This document shows positions 55,188-63,632 of a DNA stretch of 64,000 nt, piece after piece. Position 1 is the stretch's first letter, and the number at the start of each line of letters is the position of its first letter. The stretch is from Carboxylicivirga mesophila (GTDB lineage: Bacteria > Bacteroidota > Bacteroidia > Bacteroidales > Marinilabiliaceae), in NCBI RefSeq assembly GCF_018271975.1, contig NZ_JAGUCN010000030.1:1-64000 (forward strand), written 5' to 3'. The notes under the pieces are model-generated. The model saw only the letters and a list, made by a program, of their open reading frames with translations, was not told the DNA's origin and did no database searches. A program made the translations under genes and the position numbers.

Positions 55188-55219
55188 TTTGCTTTGGTTA
55201 TACCTACTCAATACTTTTG
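55188..55219 (+). promoter_or_regulatory. -33/-7 promoter of the yeiH-tauE pair
   Basis: TTTG at 55188-55191 and TACTTTTG at 55212-55219 are spaced by 20 bases, matching the Bacteroidota TTTG / TAnnTTTG promoter. The ATG of the yeiH-like gene follows 17 bases later. Confidence 0.65.
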
Positions 55220-55236
55220 CTCGAAAGTTTTGAGAT

Positions 55237-56160
55237 ATGAAAACAGAGCAAAACACATTCAGATGGGTATATATAGCACTGGCAGGCACCTGCTTCCTGC
55301 CCTTTGTATCGCCGGCCATGGCGCTGGGTGCTGGTATTATTGTTTCCCTGCTGGGCTATAGTCCCAGAAATGCTCACCAGTATACGTCAGTTATATTGCA
55401 GGCTTCCATTGTTTTAATGGGCTTTGGCATGAACCTGAATGAAGTGATAGCCGCCTCCAAAAATGGTTTTATTGAAACATTCGTATCGGTAATACTGGTC
55501 ATGGCGCTGGGCCTGCTATTGGGGCGACTGCTTAAAGTAGAAAAAAACATTACTCTGCTGATAGCTGCCGGCACGGCCATATGTGGTGGCAGTGCCATTG
55601 CGGCTGTATCACCCATACTCAAAAGCAAGGATTATCAAAACTCATTTGCTCTCATTGTGGTATTTGTGCTCAATGCGGTTGCCCTGTTGGTATTCCCCTT
55701 TATTGGTCATCAGCTGAACCTGAGCCAGGAAGTGTTTGGCAACTGGGCAGCCATCGCCATACATGATACCAGCTCGGTGGTAGGCGCCGGGGCCGAATAT
55801 GGCGAACAAGCCTTACAGATTGCGACAACCGTGAAACTGATACGCGCCTTGTGGATCATCCCGCTCTCTATAGTGATTGCCCTGCTAAACAAAAACCAAA
55901 ACACCCGTAAGGTAGCTGTCCCCTGGTTCATTCTGCTGTTTGTGGCAGCAATTGTTTTTGCCTGGCTGTTCCCTGATTACACCCAGAGCTACGGACACCT
56001 GAACTGGCTGGGCAAGCGTGGCATGGTGCTGGCCCTGCTGCTGATAGGTTCGAATATTTCCATCAGGCAAATTAAACAATCAGGTACCAAAAGCTTTGTG
56101 CTGGGCCTCACCTTGTGGATAATTACCGGAGTTGTGTCATTAATTGCTTTAAATCACTAA
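55237..56160 (+). CDS. yeiH: YeiH-family putative sulfate exporter (UPF0324)
   Basis: This 307-residue inner-membrane protein has about ten helices. Family motifs include SPAMALGAGIIVSLLGYSP, AAGTAICGGSAIAAVSPILKSKDYQNS and ATTVKLIRALWIIPLS. Members are thought to export sulfate or small organosulfur anions. Direct evidence is limited. The gene is preceded by a LysR regulator and a good promoter, and is followed 3 bases later by a TauE/SafE gene, forming a compact sulfur-anion export module. Confidence 0.92.
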   Translation: MKTEQNTFRWVYIALAGTCFLPFVSPAMALGAGIIVSLLGYSPRNAHQYTSVILQASIVLMGFGMNLNEVIAASKNGFIETFVSVILVMALGLLLGRLLKVEKNITLLIAAGTAICGGSAIAAVSPILKSKDYQNSFALIVVFVLNAVALLVFPFIGHQLNLSQEVFGNWAAIAIHDTSSVVGAGAEYGEQALQIATTVKLIRALWIIPLSIVIALLNKNQNTRKVAVPWFILLFVAAIVFAWLFPDYTQSYGHLNWLGKRGMVLALLLIGSNISIRQIKQSGTKSFVLGLTLWIITGVVSLIALNH

Positions 56161-56163
56161 GTC

Positions 56164-56886
56164 ATGCCTAATATCTGGATTCTTTTAATTGTAGTGGCTT
56201 CGAGTCTTATTAAAGGCATCACCGGTTTTGGTTTTGCCCTCATATCATTGCCTTTGCTCCTTTTCTGGTATCAGCCTGCCGAGATTATACCAGTACTGAT
56301 GATCTGTAATTTCATCGCCTCTATGTTTATCATACTGCAGAAGAAGGAGCACCAGCTGGTGAACAGACAGGAGCGTCTGCTGATTATTGCGGGCGGCTTT
56401 TTCACCATCGCAGGTGTTATCCTCTTAAAGTCAATCAATCAGCAGCTACTGGTTCATGTTACTGGTGTGGCATTCATCATTATCACCCTCCTATCGCTCA
56501 AACCACAAAGCAAACCACTGAAAAAACTTTCGGACCTGAGCTACCTGGCTGCCGGTGCTGTTATTGGCATTATAACCGGATCGATATCCGTTAGTGGCCC
56601 TCCATTGGCCCTGTTTCTGAACAAAGCCCGTGTGGATAAAATGGCCTTTCGAGAGGTGTTTGCCTGGTTTAGCGTTGTTACAGCATCCATTGCCATTATT
56701 GGCTATATACCGGCTGGTTTATTGTCGCTTGAAAGCCTGAAGCAAGTGGCTGTGTTTGTGCCCATCCTGCTCCTGGGAACTGTAGCTGGCAAGCGACTTA
56801 ATCACCTGATTCCCGGCAATAACTTCAGACTCATCAATATTGTTATCACTTTACTGGCAAGCCTGATGCTTGTGATTGGGCAATAA
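56164..56886 (+). CDS. TauE/SafE-family sulfite/organosulfonate exporter
   Basis: This 240-residue inner-membrane protein has about eight helices. The N-terminal half contains ILLIVVASSLIKGITGFGFALISLPLLLFW, typical of TauE/SafE, and the second half repeats the fold with AAGAVIGIITGSISVSGPPLALFLNKARVDK. The family exports sulfite, sulfoacetate or related anions. It begins 3 bases after the yeiH-like stop codon, so the two are co-transcribed and probably share the LysR regulator. Confidence 0.9.
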   Translation: MPNIWILLIVVASSLIKGITGFGFALISLPLLLFWYQPAEIIPVLMICNFIASMFIILQKKEHQLVNRQERLLIIAGGFFTIAGVILLKSINQQLLVHVTGVAFIIITLLSLKPQSKPLKKLSDLSYLAAGAVIGIITGSISVSGPPLALFLNKARVDKMAFREVFAWFSVVTASIAIIGYIPAGLLSLESLKQVAVFVPILLLGTVAGKRLNHLIPGNNFRLINIVITLLASLMLVIGQ

Positions 56887-57152
56887 CGGCTTATCGTCAT
56901 TCAGATAAGATAGACTTAAGAAGTAAGGCTAAAGATATTAACCCTATGGAGCTATTTGCTGGTAGCAATTGGGTATTAATGTTCCATCCCCATACCCGAA
57001 ATATGGTTTCGGCAGCGCTCGGCCTGTCATACAATGGGACAATGAGGAACTGCCTCCTGCAGCAAAGAAATTGACAAAACACTCCTTAAACAGTAACTTG
57101 CTTGCCATTACCCGCTCAATCTTCGCGCTTCTTACCATTAAATTGTATCGCC

Positions 57153-57953
57153 ATGAAAACAAAACTGTCAGTCAAGAGCAGCTTGTTTGTGCTGCTTGCA
57201 TTAATTATCGCCAGTGCCTGTACCCCCGTTAAGCAAGATGTTACAGCCGAGATTGAAGAAATGAACATCGTGTATATGACGGCTGTTAAAAACCAGGATG
57301 TGGAAACACTCGTCAGCTTGTATACAGACAATGCGGTTATTTTGCCATCGAACCAAAAAAAGGTAGAGGGGCTGGATGCCATCCGCCAAATGTGGAATGA
57401 TGCCTTTGCCTTTGGCATGGGTTACCTTAAGCTAACAACCACAGAGGCCACTGCCTATGGTCATGTAGCCCACGAGACAGGCATTTATATGTATTACACA
57501 CGAGATGATAAGCTGGTAGATGAAGGCAAATTCATTGTGGTATGGGAAAAGGTTGATAACAACTGGAAGATTGCCAGAGACATCTGGAACAGTTCAATGC
57601 CCATGCCGCCCAGAGCCACTGATAAAGATACCGTGGCCATGGTTATAACAGAGGTAGCACCTGAAAAAATGGAGGCCCTCAACACCTTTGCCTCCGAGGT
57701 ATTCCTGCCCGCTTTTGAGCAACATTTTGCCGATTCAAAAGCTACTGCCCGCCTGTTTAAGGTCATTAATGAATCTGAGGGCAATGCCAAAGTCATCTAT
57801 TTTATCGACCCCATCAATAGCAATCATGTGCATGATGTCAAAACCATCCTGTCGATGCATTATAACGAGGAAGACACCGACCGGTACATGGAGGAGTTTA
57901 GAAACTACCTGATAAAACAGGACGTGGTGTATGCCGTGCCTATGGGCTGGTAA
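57153..57953 (+). CDS. Lipoprotein with DUF4440/SnoaL-like domain fused to a second alpha-beta domain
   Basis: This protein has about 266 residues from the ATG at 57153, which begins the lipoprotein signal ending in ASAC. An earlier reading from 57102 lacks a sensible leader. The first domain (about 30-150) is NTF2-like/DUF4440: EEMNIVYMTAVKNQDVETLVSLYTDNAVILPSNQKKVEGLDAIRQMW, FIVVWEKVDNNWKIARDIWNSSM. A second domain (about 165-266, VAMVITEVAPEKMEALNTFASEVFLPAFEQHFADSKATARLFKVINE) resembles a small ferredoxin-like ABM monooxygenase-type fold. The combination on a lipoprotein is not one I know. No neighbour explains it. Confidence 0.78.
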   Translation: MKTKLSVKSSLFVLLALIIASACTPVKQDVTAEIEEMNIVYMTAVKNQDVETLVSLYTDNAVILPSNQKKVEGLDAIRQMWNDAFAFGMGYLKLTTTEATAYGHVAHETGIYMYYTRDDKLVDEGKFIVVWEKVDNNWKIARDIWNSSMPMPPRATDKDTVAMVITEVAPEKMEALNTFASEVFLPAFEQHFADSKATARLFKVINESEGNAKVIYFIDPINSNHVHDVKTILSMHYNEEDTDRYMEEFRNYLIKQDVVYAVPMGW

Positions 57954-58010
57954 AAGTGCTTTATGCTGCCTATCTGCCCCCCGACCTCAGTAAAGCAGAT
58001 AGTTCTGATA

Positions 58011-58056
58011 GGATCGCATCTTTATGTGTAAGTTGTCATTTAAGATGCAATCCTTT
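58011..58056. terminator. Convergent-gap hairpin between the DUF4440 and DJ-1 genes
   Basis: GGATCGCATCTT pairs with AAGATGCAATCC (11 of 12 pairs) around a 19-base loop and is followed by CTTTCC. It lies in the gap between two converging genes. The T tract is weak on both strands. Confidence 0.5.
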
Positions 58057-58137
58057 CCACGCCCTGTAATCATTAAGAATGCATGTTGAGTGCTGAAGGC
58101 ACGACAGGTTAAAGAGAAGGGAGCAAAGGCTCTCTTT

Positions 58138-58713
58138 CTAAAACCCCATTAACTGTCGCACTTTCGCTGCGTTTTCTTTGGTGGTGAGGTTTTCCAGCAG
58201 CAACAGCGCCACATTAATGGCCGTTGAGGGATTCCACGATGTGATGAGCTTATCATCCTCTACAATGGGCTGGTTTTTTACATGCACACCAAAACTGGCC
58301 AATGCTTCCCGGCGGATGGGACTATCATAGGTGGTGCCATTCTTCCCCTTTAGCACACCACTTTTACCCAGGGGCAAGGCTCCTACACAAATGGATGCAA
58401 TCATTTTATCATCAGCCCTGAAACGGCGGATAAGGTCAAGAAACTGCTCGTTATAGGCATCCTTATAAAAGCCATAAACCTCAAAACCACCAGGTATAGC
58501 CAGTGCGTCAAAATCGTTGATATCAATCTCATCGACTACATAATCCACCACAAATCGCTGATTGAAAGAGCTTTTAATTTCTTTTCGCAGGGCACAGGTA
58601 AATAGCTTTGTTGAGCCGTCGCCTTCCTCCAGGTTCCAGCCCATTACATCAATAAAGACGCTGGCTTCAAATACTTCAAATCCATCGGCTAATAAAAGGA
58701 GTATTTTTTTCAT
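58138..58713 (-). CDS. DJ-1/PfpI-family protein
   Basis: This 191-residue cytosolic protein has the DJ-1 fold. LLLLADGFEVFEASVFIDVMGW holds the conserved Glu (residue 13), and ASICVGALPLGKSGVLKG holds the reactive Cys109 on the nucleophile elbow. Relatives include ThiJ/YajL-type stress proteins, glyoxalase-III-like enzymes and regulators. The catalytic His is not obvious after the Cys (VGALPLG in place of the usual GxxxLAxAG pattern), so the chemistry is not assigned. It precedes a short exported-protein gene on the same strand. Confidence 0.88.
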   Translation of the reverse strand: MKKILLLLADGFEVFEASVFIDVMGWNLEEGDGSTKLFTCALRKEIKSSFNQRFVVDYVVDEIDINDFDALAIPGGFEVYGFYKDAYNEQFLDLIRRFRADDKMIASICVGALPLGKSGVLKGKNGTTYDSPIRREALASFGVHVKNQPIVEDDKLITSWNPSTAINVALLLLENLTTKENAAKVRQLMGF

Positions 58714-58777
58714 GTGATATAGTTTATGGTTGGTGCGATTAGTCTTGAGAACCGAGTGACAGTGTATTCAGCCTGAT

Positions 58778-59359
58778 TTATTTATCGGCATACAGAATAC
58801 GTTGTACGTTCGGGTAAGCGGAAACGTATTTATCGATTTGTTTAAATAGGGTTTTTTGTGCCCAGTTAGCCGTTTTGCCACCTTTTTGCATCTGCATATT
58901 ATCAAAATTGCCACCAAACACCGCATTGTAGGCAAATCCGGTTACTGCCACGTAAATATTGTTTTCCTTGTCCTTAGCAGAATAAAACTTCAGCCTGCCA
59001 CCAAAGTCTCCCCACATTAAATCGTATAAAGTGGCCATACTGGTATGGATGGTATCACCTATTTGCCTGCTGCCACTCGTTCTGTCATCAAGCACTAATT
59101 TAGTATTGATGCTTGCAGGGCTTTGCTTCTTGCTTGTCTTTTCAGGCTCTGGCTCGTCTTCCTTTCCGGGTATATGTGCTGTGAATCCCGTGTTATTAAT
59201 GAATTTGGCAAACCTTACCAGAGCTTCATCTTTGGAGGAGTCACCTACATAAAGTCTGATAACTTTTGCATCTTTAAATGCTTTCCTTTCAATCTTCTGA
59301 GCTTTTGAAGTGCCACAAAATAAGCCTGAAACTAGTAGTATGCAGAGTATTTTTTTCAT
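58778..59359 (-). CDS. Exported protein of unknown function
   Basis: This 193-residue protein has a signal peptide (MKKILCILLVSGLFCGTSKAQ). A charged low-complexity linker (about 65-80, GKEDEPEPEKTSKKQSPAS) divides two beta-rich parts: VIRLYVGDSSKDEALVRFAKFINNTGFTA before it, and LVLDDRTSGSRQIGDTIHTSMATLYDLMWGDFGGRLKFYSAKDKENNIYVAVTGFAYNAVFGG after it. The pattern suggests a small envelope protein with an unstructured insert. No motif was recognised. It is 64 bases upstream of the DJ-1 gene on the same strand, so the two may be co-transcribed. Confidence 0.72.
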   Translation of the reverse strand: MKKILCILLVSGLFCGTSKAQKIERKAFKDAKVIRLYVGDSSKDEALVRFAKFINNTGFTAHIPGKEDEPEPEKTSKKQSPASINTKLVLDDRTSGSRQIGDTIHTSMATLYDLMWGDFGGRLKFYSAKDKENNIYVAVTGFAYNAVFGGNFDNMQMQKGGKTANWAQKTLFKQIDKYVSAYPNVQRILYADK

Positions 59360-59613
59360 GTTTTTGTAAGTATTTTCTTGAGGTTTTATAATTTAATAAA
59401 CTTCAACTGATTGGTGAATTGGTAGTTTCGTTACAAAATTGATATTAAGCAATGTGAAAATCAACTACTGCCTGCTGCCTAATGATCTAACAAACTATTA
59501 ATAGTTTATAGATTGTGATTAAATGTTTGGTTAATAAAGATTGTGCGAGCAGCCATTACCATTACTTATTGCATCGCTTCCTGCGGGGGGCTTCATTGGG
59601 ACTGTTACTGGTA

Positions 59614-60339
59614 TCAAACTTCCTTATTATACACAAGCGGCATCTGTCCTTTCCAGGTGTTCCACAGTGCCGGCTCAGCTATCAGGCGTGTCATGCAGTT
59701 GGCCACATTGATACGGCTTGTTTTGCCGGGGTTAAAGATGGGATTCCTCACCGGTGAAGGAAATAGCTCATAATCCGTCACTTCATCCTCATTGATCAGG
59801 CCATCGGGGCGCACCGCCACCCATTGGATATAAGGGTTATCCTGGCCTATGGTGACACGCAAATAATCAGCCGCCTGCTCATTGTCGGCATGGGGCGGTA
59901 TCAGCACGCGCAGCAGTCCTATCACTATGCGGTTCTTATGGGGATTGGGCTCATTTAAGTCGCGGTTGGCATTGCCGCTGGTATTCATCAGCACAAACTT
60001 GACAGGTGATGCCGGGGCATTGGACTGGATGCTTTCGCAGATGAGTTGAACCGCATTGCGCACCAGGCGCCTGGGCTTACCATAGATGCCTTTAAAGGAG
60101 GGGCGGTGTCCCAGGCATGAGGCGACAGCCTGGCAGTCTTTCAATAGCTCCACCATTTGTTCAGGGTGCATCTCTGCGATGGAGGCGGTGATAATTTCGA
60201 TGTGCTCATGTATTTGCCATGCTGCAGGAATACCAGCTGTGGAGCGGACAATTATCTTCACTGCCTGCCCGGCCTCTAGTAGCTGTTGGACCAGGTGCAG
60301 GCCGGTGGCACCGCTGGCACCTATCACTAAAGTTTTCAT
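59614..60339 (-). CDS. NAD(P)H-binding SDR-like protein (NmrA-type)
   Basis: This 241-residue cytosolic protein starts with TLVIGASGATGLHLVQQLLEAGQAVKIIVRS, a complete Rossmann motif (GASGATG) with the basic IIVRS that prefers NADP. It continues with ADYLRVTIGQDNPYIQWVAVRPDGLINEDEVTDYELFPSPVRNPIFNPGKTSRINVANCMTRLIAE, typical of the NAD(P)H-binding SDR group (NmrA/biliverdin-reductase-like). Substrates are unknown. It lies opposite a T9SS protein gene with no operon partner, although its reading direction matches the two genes at 58138-59359. Confidence 0.88.
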   Translation of the reverse strand: MKTLVIGASGATGLHLVQQLLEAGQAVKIIVRSTAGIPAAWQIHEHIEIITASIAEMHPEQMVELLKDCQAVASCLGHRPSFKGIYGKPRRLVRNAVQLICESIQSNAPASPVKFVLMNTSGNANRDLNEPNPHKNRIVIGLLRVLIPPHADNEQAADYLRVTIGQDNPYIQWVAVRPDGLINEDEVTDYELFPSPVRNPIFNPGKTSRINVANCMTRLIAEPALWNTWKGQMPLVYNKEV

Positions 60340-60550
60340 ATCTATTTGTTTAGGGTAGGCTAAGTTAGCTATTCTGAGCCATTTAACAGCATTCTGCCTG
60401 TAGAATAGATGACACAGCTGTGGTGCTTACCTGATTACAGGGCATAAATTTTGGTGATTTTGTTCTAATACAGGTATTTACACTTGAGGGTCTGAGGGAA
60501 TCACCGTAACTTACTGTGTCAATTTTATCTAACTTTTAAAGGAAAGAGGT

Positions 60551-62056
60551 ATGAGAAACATTTACACGATTCAACAAGGGCTAAGTTCTTTGGCATGGCT
60601 TGGGTTGTTATTTTGCCTTCCCCTGTTGGCTTTTGGGCAGATGCATCATGGCCACGAAGCCTGGAAACTGGTAACTGCTAATGCCGAGTGGGCACCAAGA
60701 GCTGGATTGCAGGTTGTACGCTTACAGAATAACCTGTATGTATTAGGCGGGCGCACCCCTTTACAATCCAATATTCCCGGTGATAGTGAGATATGGGGCG
60801 ATGTATGGAAAAGTAACCTAAGCGGCAAGCACTGGACACGGATACTGGCCACCGACGATAGTCAGCATTGGCCCGCACGGGCTTATTTCTGTGCCATTAC
60901 CAAAGGCAATTACATGTACGTAATAGGCGGGCAGAATTTTAATCCATTTGGCCCATCGGCTTTCTTTAATGATGTATGGCGCAGCAAAGACGGTATTAAT
61001 TGGGAGGAAATGACCAGCGATGCCCCCTGGACAGGACGAGCCGGTATTAGTGCCTTTGTGTTTCGCGATGAGATATATGTTCTGGGAGGCTCCAGAAATG
61101 ATGACGATGCGGTAATTGGAGGGCCACCTGTTCGCATTTACTATAATGATGTCTGGAAATCGAAGAATGGCAGCAACTGGCAGCTGGTGACTGCTGATGC
61201 GCCCTGGACCGCCCGGGCCGGTATGCGCGTAGTGGTGAAGAATGGCTATATGTACCTGATGGGAGGCGAGAGCGGTTTTACGCCCAGTATGCCCGGCACA
61301 CCGCCACCCTACTACAATGATGTGTGGCGCAGCAGAGATGGTGCTAACTGGGAGCAGCTGGTTGAGCATGCCCCGTGGTCGGCACGCCCGGGTCATGAAG
61401 TGCTGCTGTACCGCGACCACCTGGTGCTCTTTGGTGGCTTTAACCTCGATCCTGCCTTTAATCCCATACCAGGGCCCAACTTCTCGGCCGAACCAAATAA
61501 CCCGATGGACATTTGGGCAAGTCGCGATGGGGTGAAATGGTTTCAGTTGCCTGGCACTCCCTGGAATGCTGAAGAGCCAATGGATGTGAAGTATGATTTT
61601 CATGCCATAGTGGTGCCTGCCTCCAGAAACAATAAAGCACCAGCCATAATGACCGTTGGGGGCGACCGCGAAACATTTAATTTTACTGATCCGCTCAACT
61701 ACCTGAATGTGGATAATGATGTTTGGCGTTTTTATCCCGACCTCAGCGTACGTCAGCATATGCACCAAGAGCTGGCTAAGATGTTGAAGCTCTTTATACG
61801 AGCGTATCCCAACCCCTTTGTGCACAATTGCACCTTGCAATATAACCTGCCCGAAGAGGGACATGTGGGCATTCAGGTTTATGATGTTGCCGGTAACATG
61901 ATACTGCAGCTGGTAGATAAGCACCATGCCAAGGGCTTGCATGAGTATGTGTGGAATGGCGTGGACAACAGTGGCAAGGCGGTCAGAAAAGGCATGTACT
62001 TTGTCAAACTAACTTACCAGGATAAAACAGAGGCAAGTATTATTATGAAAAAGTAG
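60551..62056 (+). CDS. Exported Kelch-repeat protein with T9SS type A sorting domain
   Basis: This 501-residue protein has a signal peptide (to about residue 30, LLAFGQ) and a beta-propeller of about five to six Kelch-like blades. Each is marked by WxxRAG.....LYVLGG and NDVWxSxDGxNW (NDVWRSKDGINWEEM, NDVWKSKNGSNWQLV, NDVWRSRDGANWEQL). The C-terminus (about 415-501) is a type IX secretion sorting domain: YPNPFVHNCTLQYNLPEEGHVGIQVYDVAGNMI, GLHEYVWNGVDNSGKAVRKGMYFVKL. Kelch propellers bind proteins or glycans, and some (galactose-oxidase-like) are copper enzymes. No Tyr-Cys oxidase site is evident, so it is most likely a binding protein on the surface or in the medium. Confidence 0.92.
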   Translation: MRNIYTIQQGLSSLAWLGLLFCLPLLAFGQMHHGHEAWKLVTANAEWAPRAGLQVVRLQNNLYVLGGRTPLQSNIPGDSEIWGDVWKSNLSGKHWTRILATDDSQHWPARAYFCAITKGNYMYVIGGQNFNPFGPSAFFNDVWRSKDGINWEEMTSDAPWTGRAGISAFVFRDEIYVLGGSRNDDDAVIGGPPVRIYYNDVWKSKNGSNWQLVTADAPWTARAGMRVVVKNGYMYLMGGESGFTPSMPGTPPPYYNDVWRSRDGANWEQLVEHAPWSARPGHEVLLYRDHLVLFGGFNLDPAFNPIPGPNFSAEPNNPMDIWASRDGVKWFQLPGTPWNAEEPMDVKYDFHAIVVPASRNNKAPAIMTVGGDRETFNFTDPLNYLNVDNDVWRFYPDLSVRQHMHQELAKMLKLFIRAYPNPFVHNCTLQYNLPEEGHVGIQVYDVAGNMILQLVDKHHAKGLHEYVWNGVDNSGKAVRKGMYFVKLTYQDKTEASIIMKK

Positions 62057-62144
62057 AGGCTGCAGAACCTCGTTATCAAACACAGTAACAGGCCCGATGA
62101 AACAGCTAATTGCAGGGCAGGCTTTTTTATAGAATAGTAGTGTT

Positions 62145-62187
62145 GGGTATCAAACCAGGTGAAAGCACAAGGTTTGGTACCCTTTTT
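62145..62187 (+). terminator. Terminator downstream of the Kelch gene
   Basis: The 12-bp stem GGGTATCAAACC / GGTTTGGTACCC (one G-U) is followed by TTTTT. A second hairpin CAGGCCA / TGGCCTG at 62188-62217 overlaps the end of this element and lies close to the converging LytTR gene. Confidence 0.75.
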
Positions 62188-62241
62188 CAGGCCATGGCTG
62201 CTGCAGTTAGTGGCCTGTTTGAGGGCATGCCAATGCGAGTA

Positions 62242-63048
62242 TTACTCTATGGCAGCACCAGCAGATGTGTGGCTGTCCTGGCCTACATTCGTTAACTTTT
62301 CTTTCACCACCTTTCGATAGCTTCGGCCGATATTTAGCCGCACATCATCCACCAATACTTCATCCAGGGAATGCTCCTTCAAGCGGTCGGTGTTGATGAT
62401 AAATGAGCGGTGGATGCGTAAAAAAGTATCGGGCAGGCGTTCGGCCAGCCGACTTATCTTCTCTTTACTCACCACTTCGTTGCTGGTGGTTATCACCCTG
62501 ATGTAGTCCGACAGGCTTTCGATGTACACAATTTCATCGTAGGGTATCTTGGCCAGTTTACGGTTCGACATGATTTCGAGAAACGACTTCTTCATCTTTT
62601 CCTGTTCAGCTAACAGCCCCTCAATCATCGTACGGTTCTCGCTGATTTGATTCATCATCAGAAAAAACGTGCCAATAAATACCAGCAGGTAGAGGACCAC
62701 CACCAATAGCTTAAGCTGGGTGGCATCGGGGTTAATGGCTGCAAAGTTAAGGTTAACCAGGTAAACATAGGAAAACAGCAGCACCATCATTTCGAGGTAC
62801 ACCGACACCACTGCCATGCAAAAGGTATAAAAGGCAAAGCGGCCATACCTTTTGGTGAGGTAAAATTTGGGTACCAGCACATAGTTGAAAAAATAGGAGG
62901 TGCCGATGACGATGGGCAGCAGCATGCATACGAAGAAAAAAGCGGCGGTGGTATTGCCCCAACTGAAGCCAAAGGTTTTGGTTAATACCAGAAGTACAAA
63001 AATCCAGTAGGCGATATGGAAGTAAGGGTTTTTCGATTTTTTATACAT
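62242..63048 (-). CDS. Membrane-anchored LytTR DNA-binding regulator
   Basis: This 268-residue protein has four membrane helices in the first 145 residues (FHIAYWIFVLLVLTKTFGFSWG, AAFFFVCMLLPIVIGTSYFF, FAFYTFCMAVVSVYLEMMVLLFSYVYL, LLVVVLYLLVFIGTFFLMM). A short coiled linker (ENRTMIEGLLAEQEKMKKSFLEI) follows, then a C-terminal LytTR domain (about 160-262: IPYDEIVYIESLSDYIRVITTSNEVVSKEKISRLAERLPDTFLRIHRSFIINTDRLKEH). There is no receiver or kinase domain, so it is a one-component membrane regulator. It is divergent from an ExbB-like gene, which is the obvious candidate target, and it may autoregulate. Confidence 0.93.
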   Translation of the reverse strand: MYKKSKNPYFHIAYWIFVLLVLTKTFGFSWGNTTAAFFFVCMLLPIVIGTSYFFNYVLVPKFYLTKRYGRFAFYTFCMAVVSVYLEMMVLLFSYVYLVNLNFAAINPDATQLKLLVVVLYLLVFIGTFFLMMNQISENRTMIEGLLAEQEKMKKSFLEIMSNRKLAKIPYDEIVYIESLSDYIRVITTSNEVVSKEKISRLAERLPDTFLRIHRSFIINTDRLKEHSLDEVLVDDVRLNIGRSYRKVVKEKLTNVGQDSHTSAGAAIE

Positions 63049-63077
63049 GAGGTCTCATTTTTTCGGGCTAATTTGGA

Positions 63078-63085
63078 CAAATATA
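63078..63085 (-). promoter_or_regulatory. -7 promoter box of the LytTR gene
   Basis: On the minus strand TATATTTG matches TAnnTTTG and lies 29 bases before the LytTR ATG. Confidence 0.55.
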
Positions 63086-63201
63086 TCATAATTACAACAG
63101 AGCGTCGGTAAACAACCGGTTTAGAGCCGGATTCGACCTTGATGGACTTCGTGATCTCATATACTTTGGCAGAAGTATTAATCACTAAATTTTAATGACT
63201 T

Positions 63202-63591
63202 ATGAAAGATTTATTTATTACGGGAGGACCACTTTTTATGGGCATACTAACCATCCTTTTGGTGATGGTCACTGCCTGGATTATTTACCATTTTATAGTG
63301 GGTTATACCTCCAAACAAATAAATAAAACAGAGATTTTGCGAAAGCTGAGCTACGGTAAATCCATCGGCCTGTTTGCCCTTATAACCGGCTTGCTGGGGC
63401 AGTTGATTGGACTCAGTGCCATGTTCTCGGCCATTGAAAAATTACTGAATACCGGAGGTACACTGACCCAGGATATGGTGTTTTACGCCATTAAAGTAAC
63501 GATGATTGTTACCATGTATGGCATCCTTATTTACCTGTTCACGCTGCTGCTGTGGCTGGCGGCCTCGATGCTGATTGAACGAAAAGAGTAG
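63202..63591 (+). CDS. Small MotA/TolQ/ExbB-like proton-channel family protein
   Basis: This 129-residue inner-membrane protein has three helices (about 8-34, 52-73, 92-118). The helix pair GKSIGLFALITGLLGQLIGLSAMFSAIEKLL and DMVFYAIKVTMIVTMYGILIYLFTLLLWLAASMLIE is the conserved TolQ/ExbB core. It lacks the longer cytosolic loops of true ExbB, and no ExbD/TolR partner is visible downstream in the remaining window. It is divergent from the membrane LytTR regulator. In Bacteroidota this small channel-like family recurrently neighbours such regulators, so the two probably form a sensing and response pair. Confidence 0.82.
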   Translation: MKDLFITGGPLFMGILTILLVMVTAWIIYHFIVGYTSKQINKTEILRKLSYGKSIGLFALITGLLGQLIGLSAMFSAIEKLLNTGGTLTQDMVFYAIKVTMIVTMYGILIYLFTLLLWLAASMLIERKE

Positions 63592-63632
63592 ACACGGGGG
63601 CAAATGGGGTAAAACGTTTCATTTGTTGGCCT

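Noticed and set aside
56887-57152. Possible short gene upstream of the DUF4440 lipoprotein
   Set aside because: Short frames on both strands overlap each other and none has a signal peptide, domain or credible start.
60818-61942. Long minus-strand reading frame (374 codons) inside the Kelch gene
   Set aside because: It is antisense to a clear Kelch/T9SS gene, follows its codon bias in the shadow frame, and its protein shows no domain.
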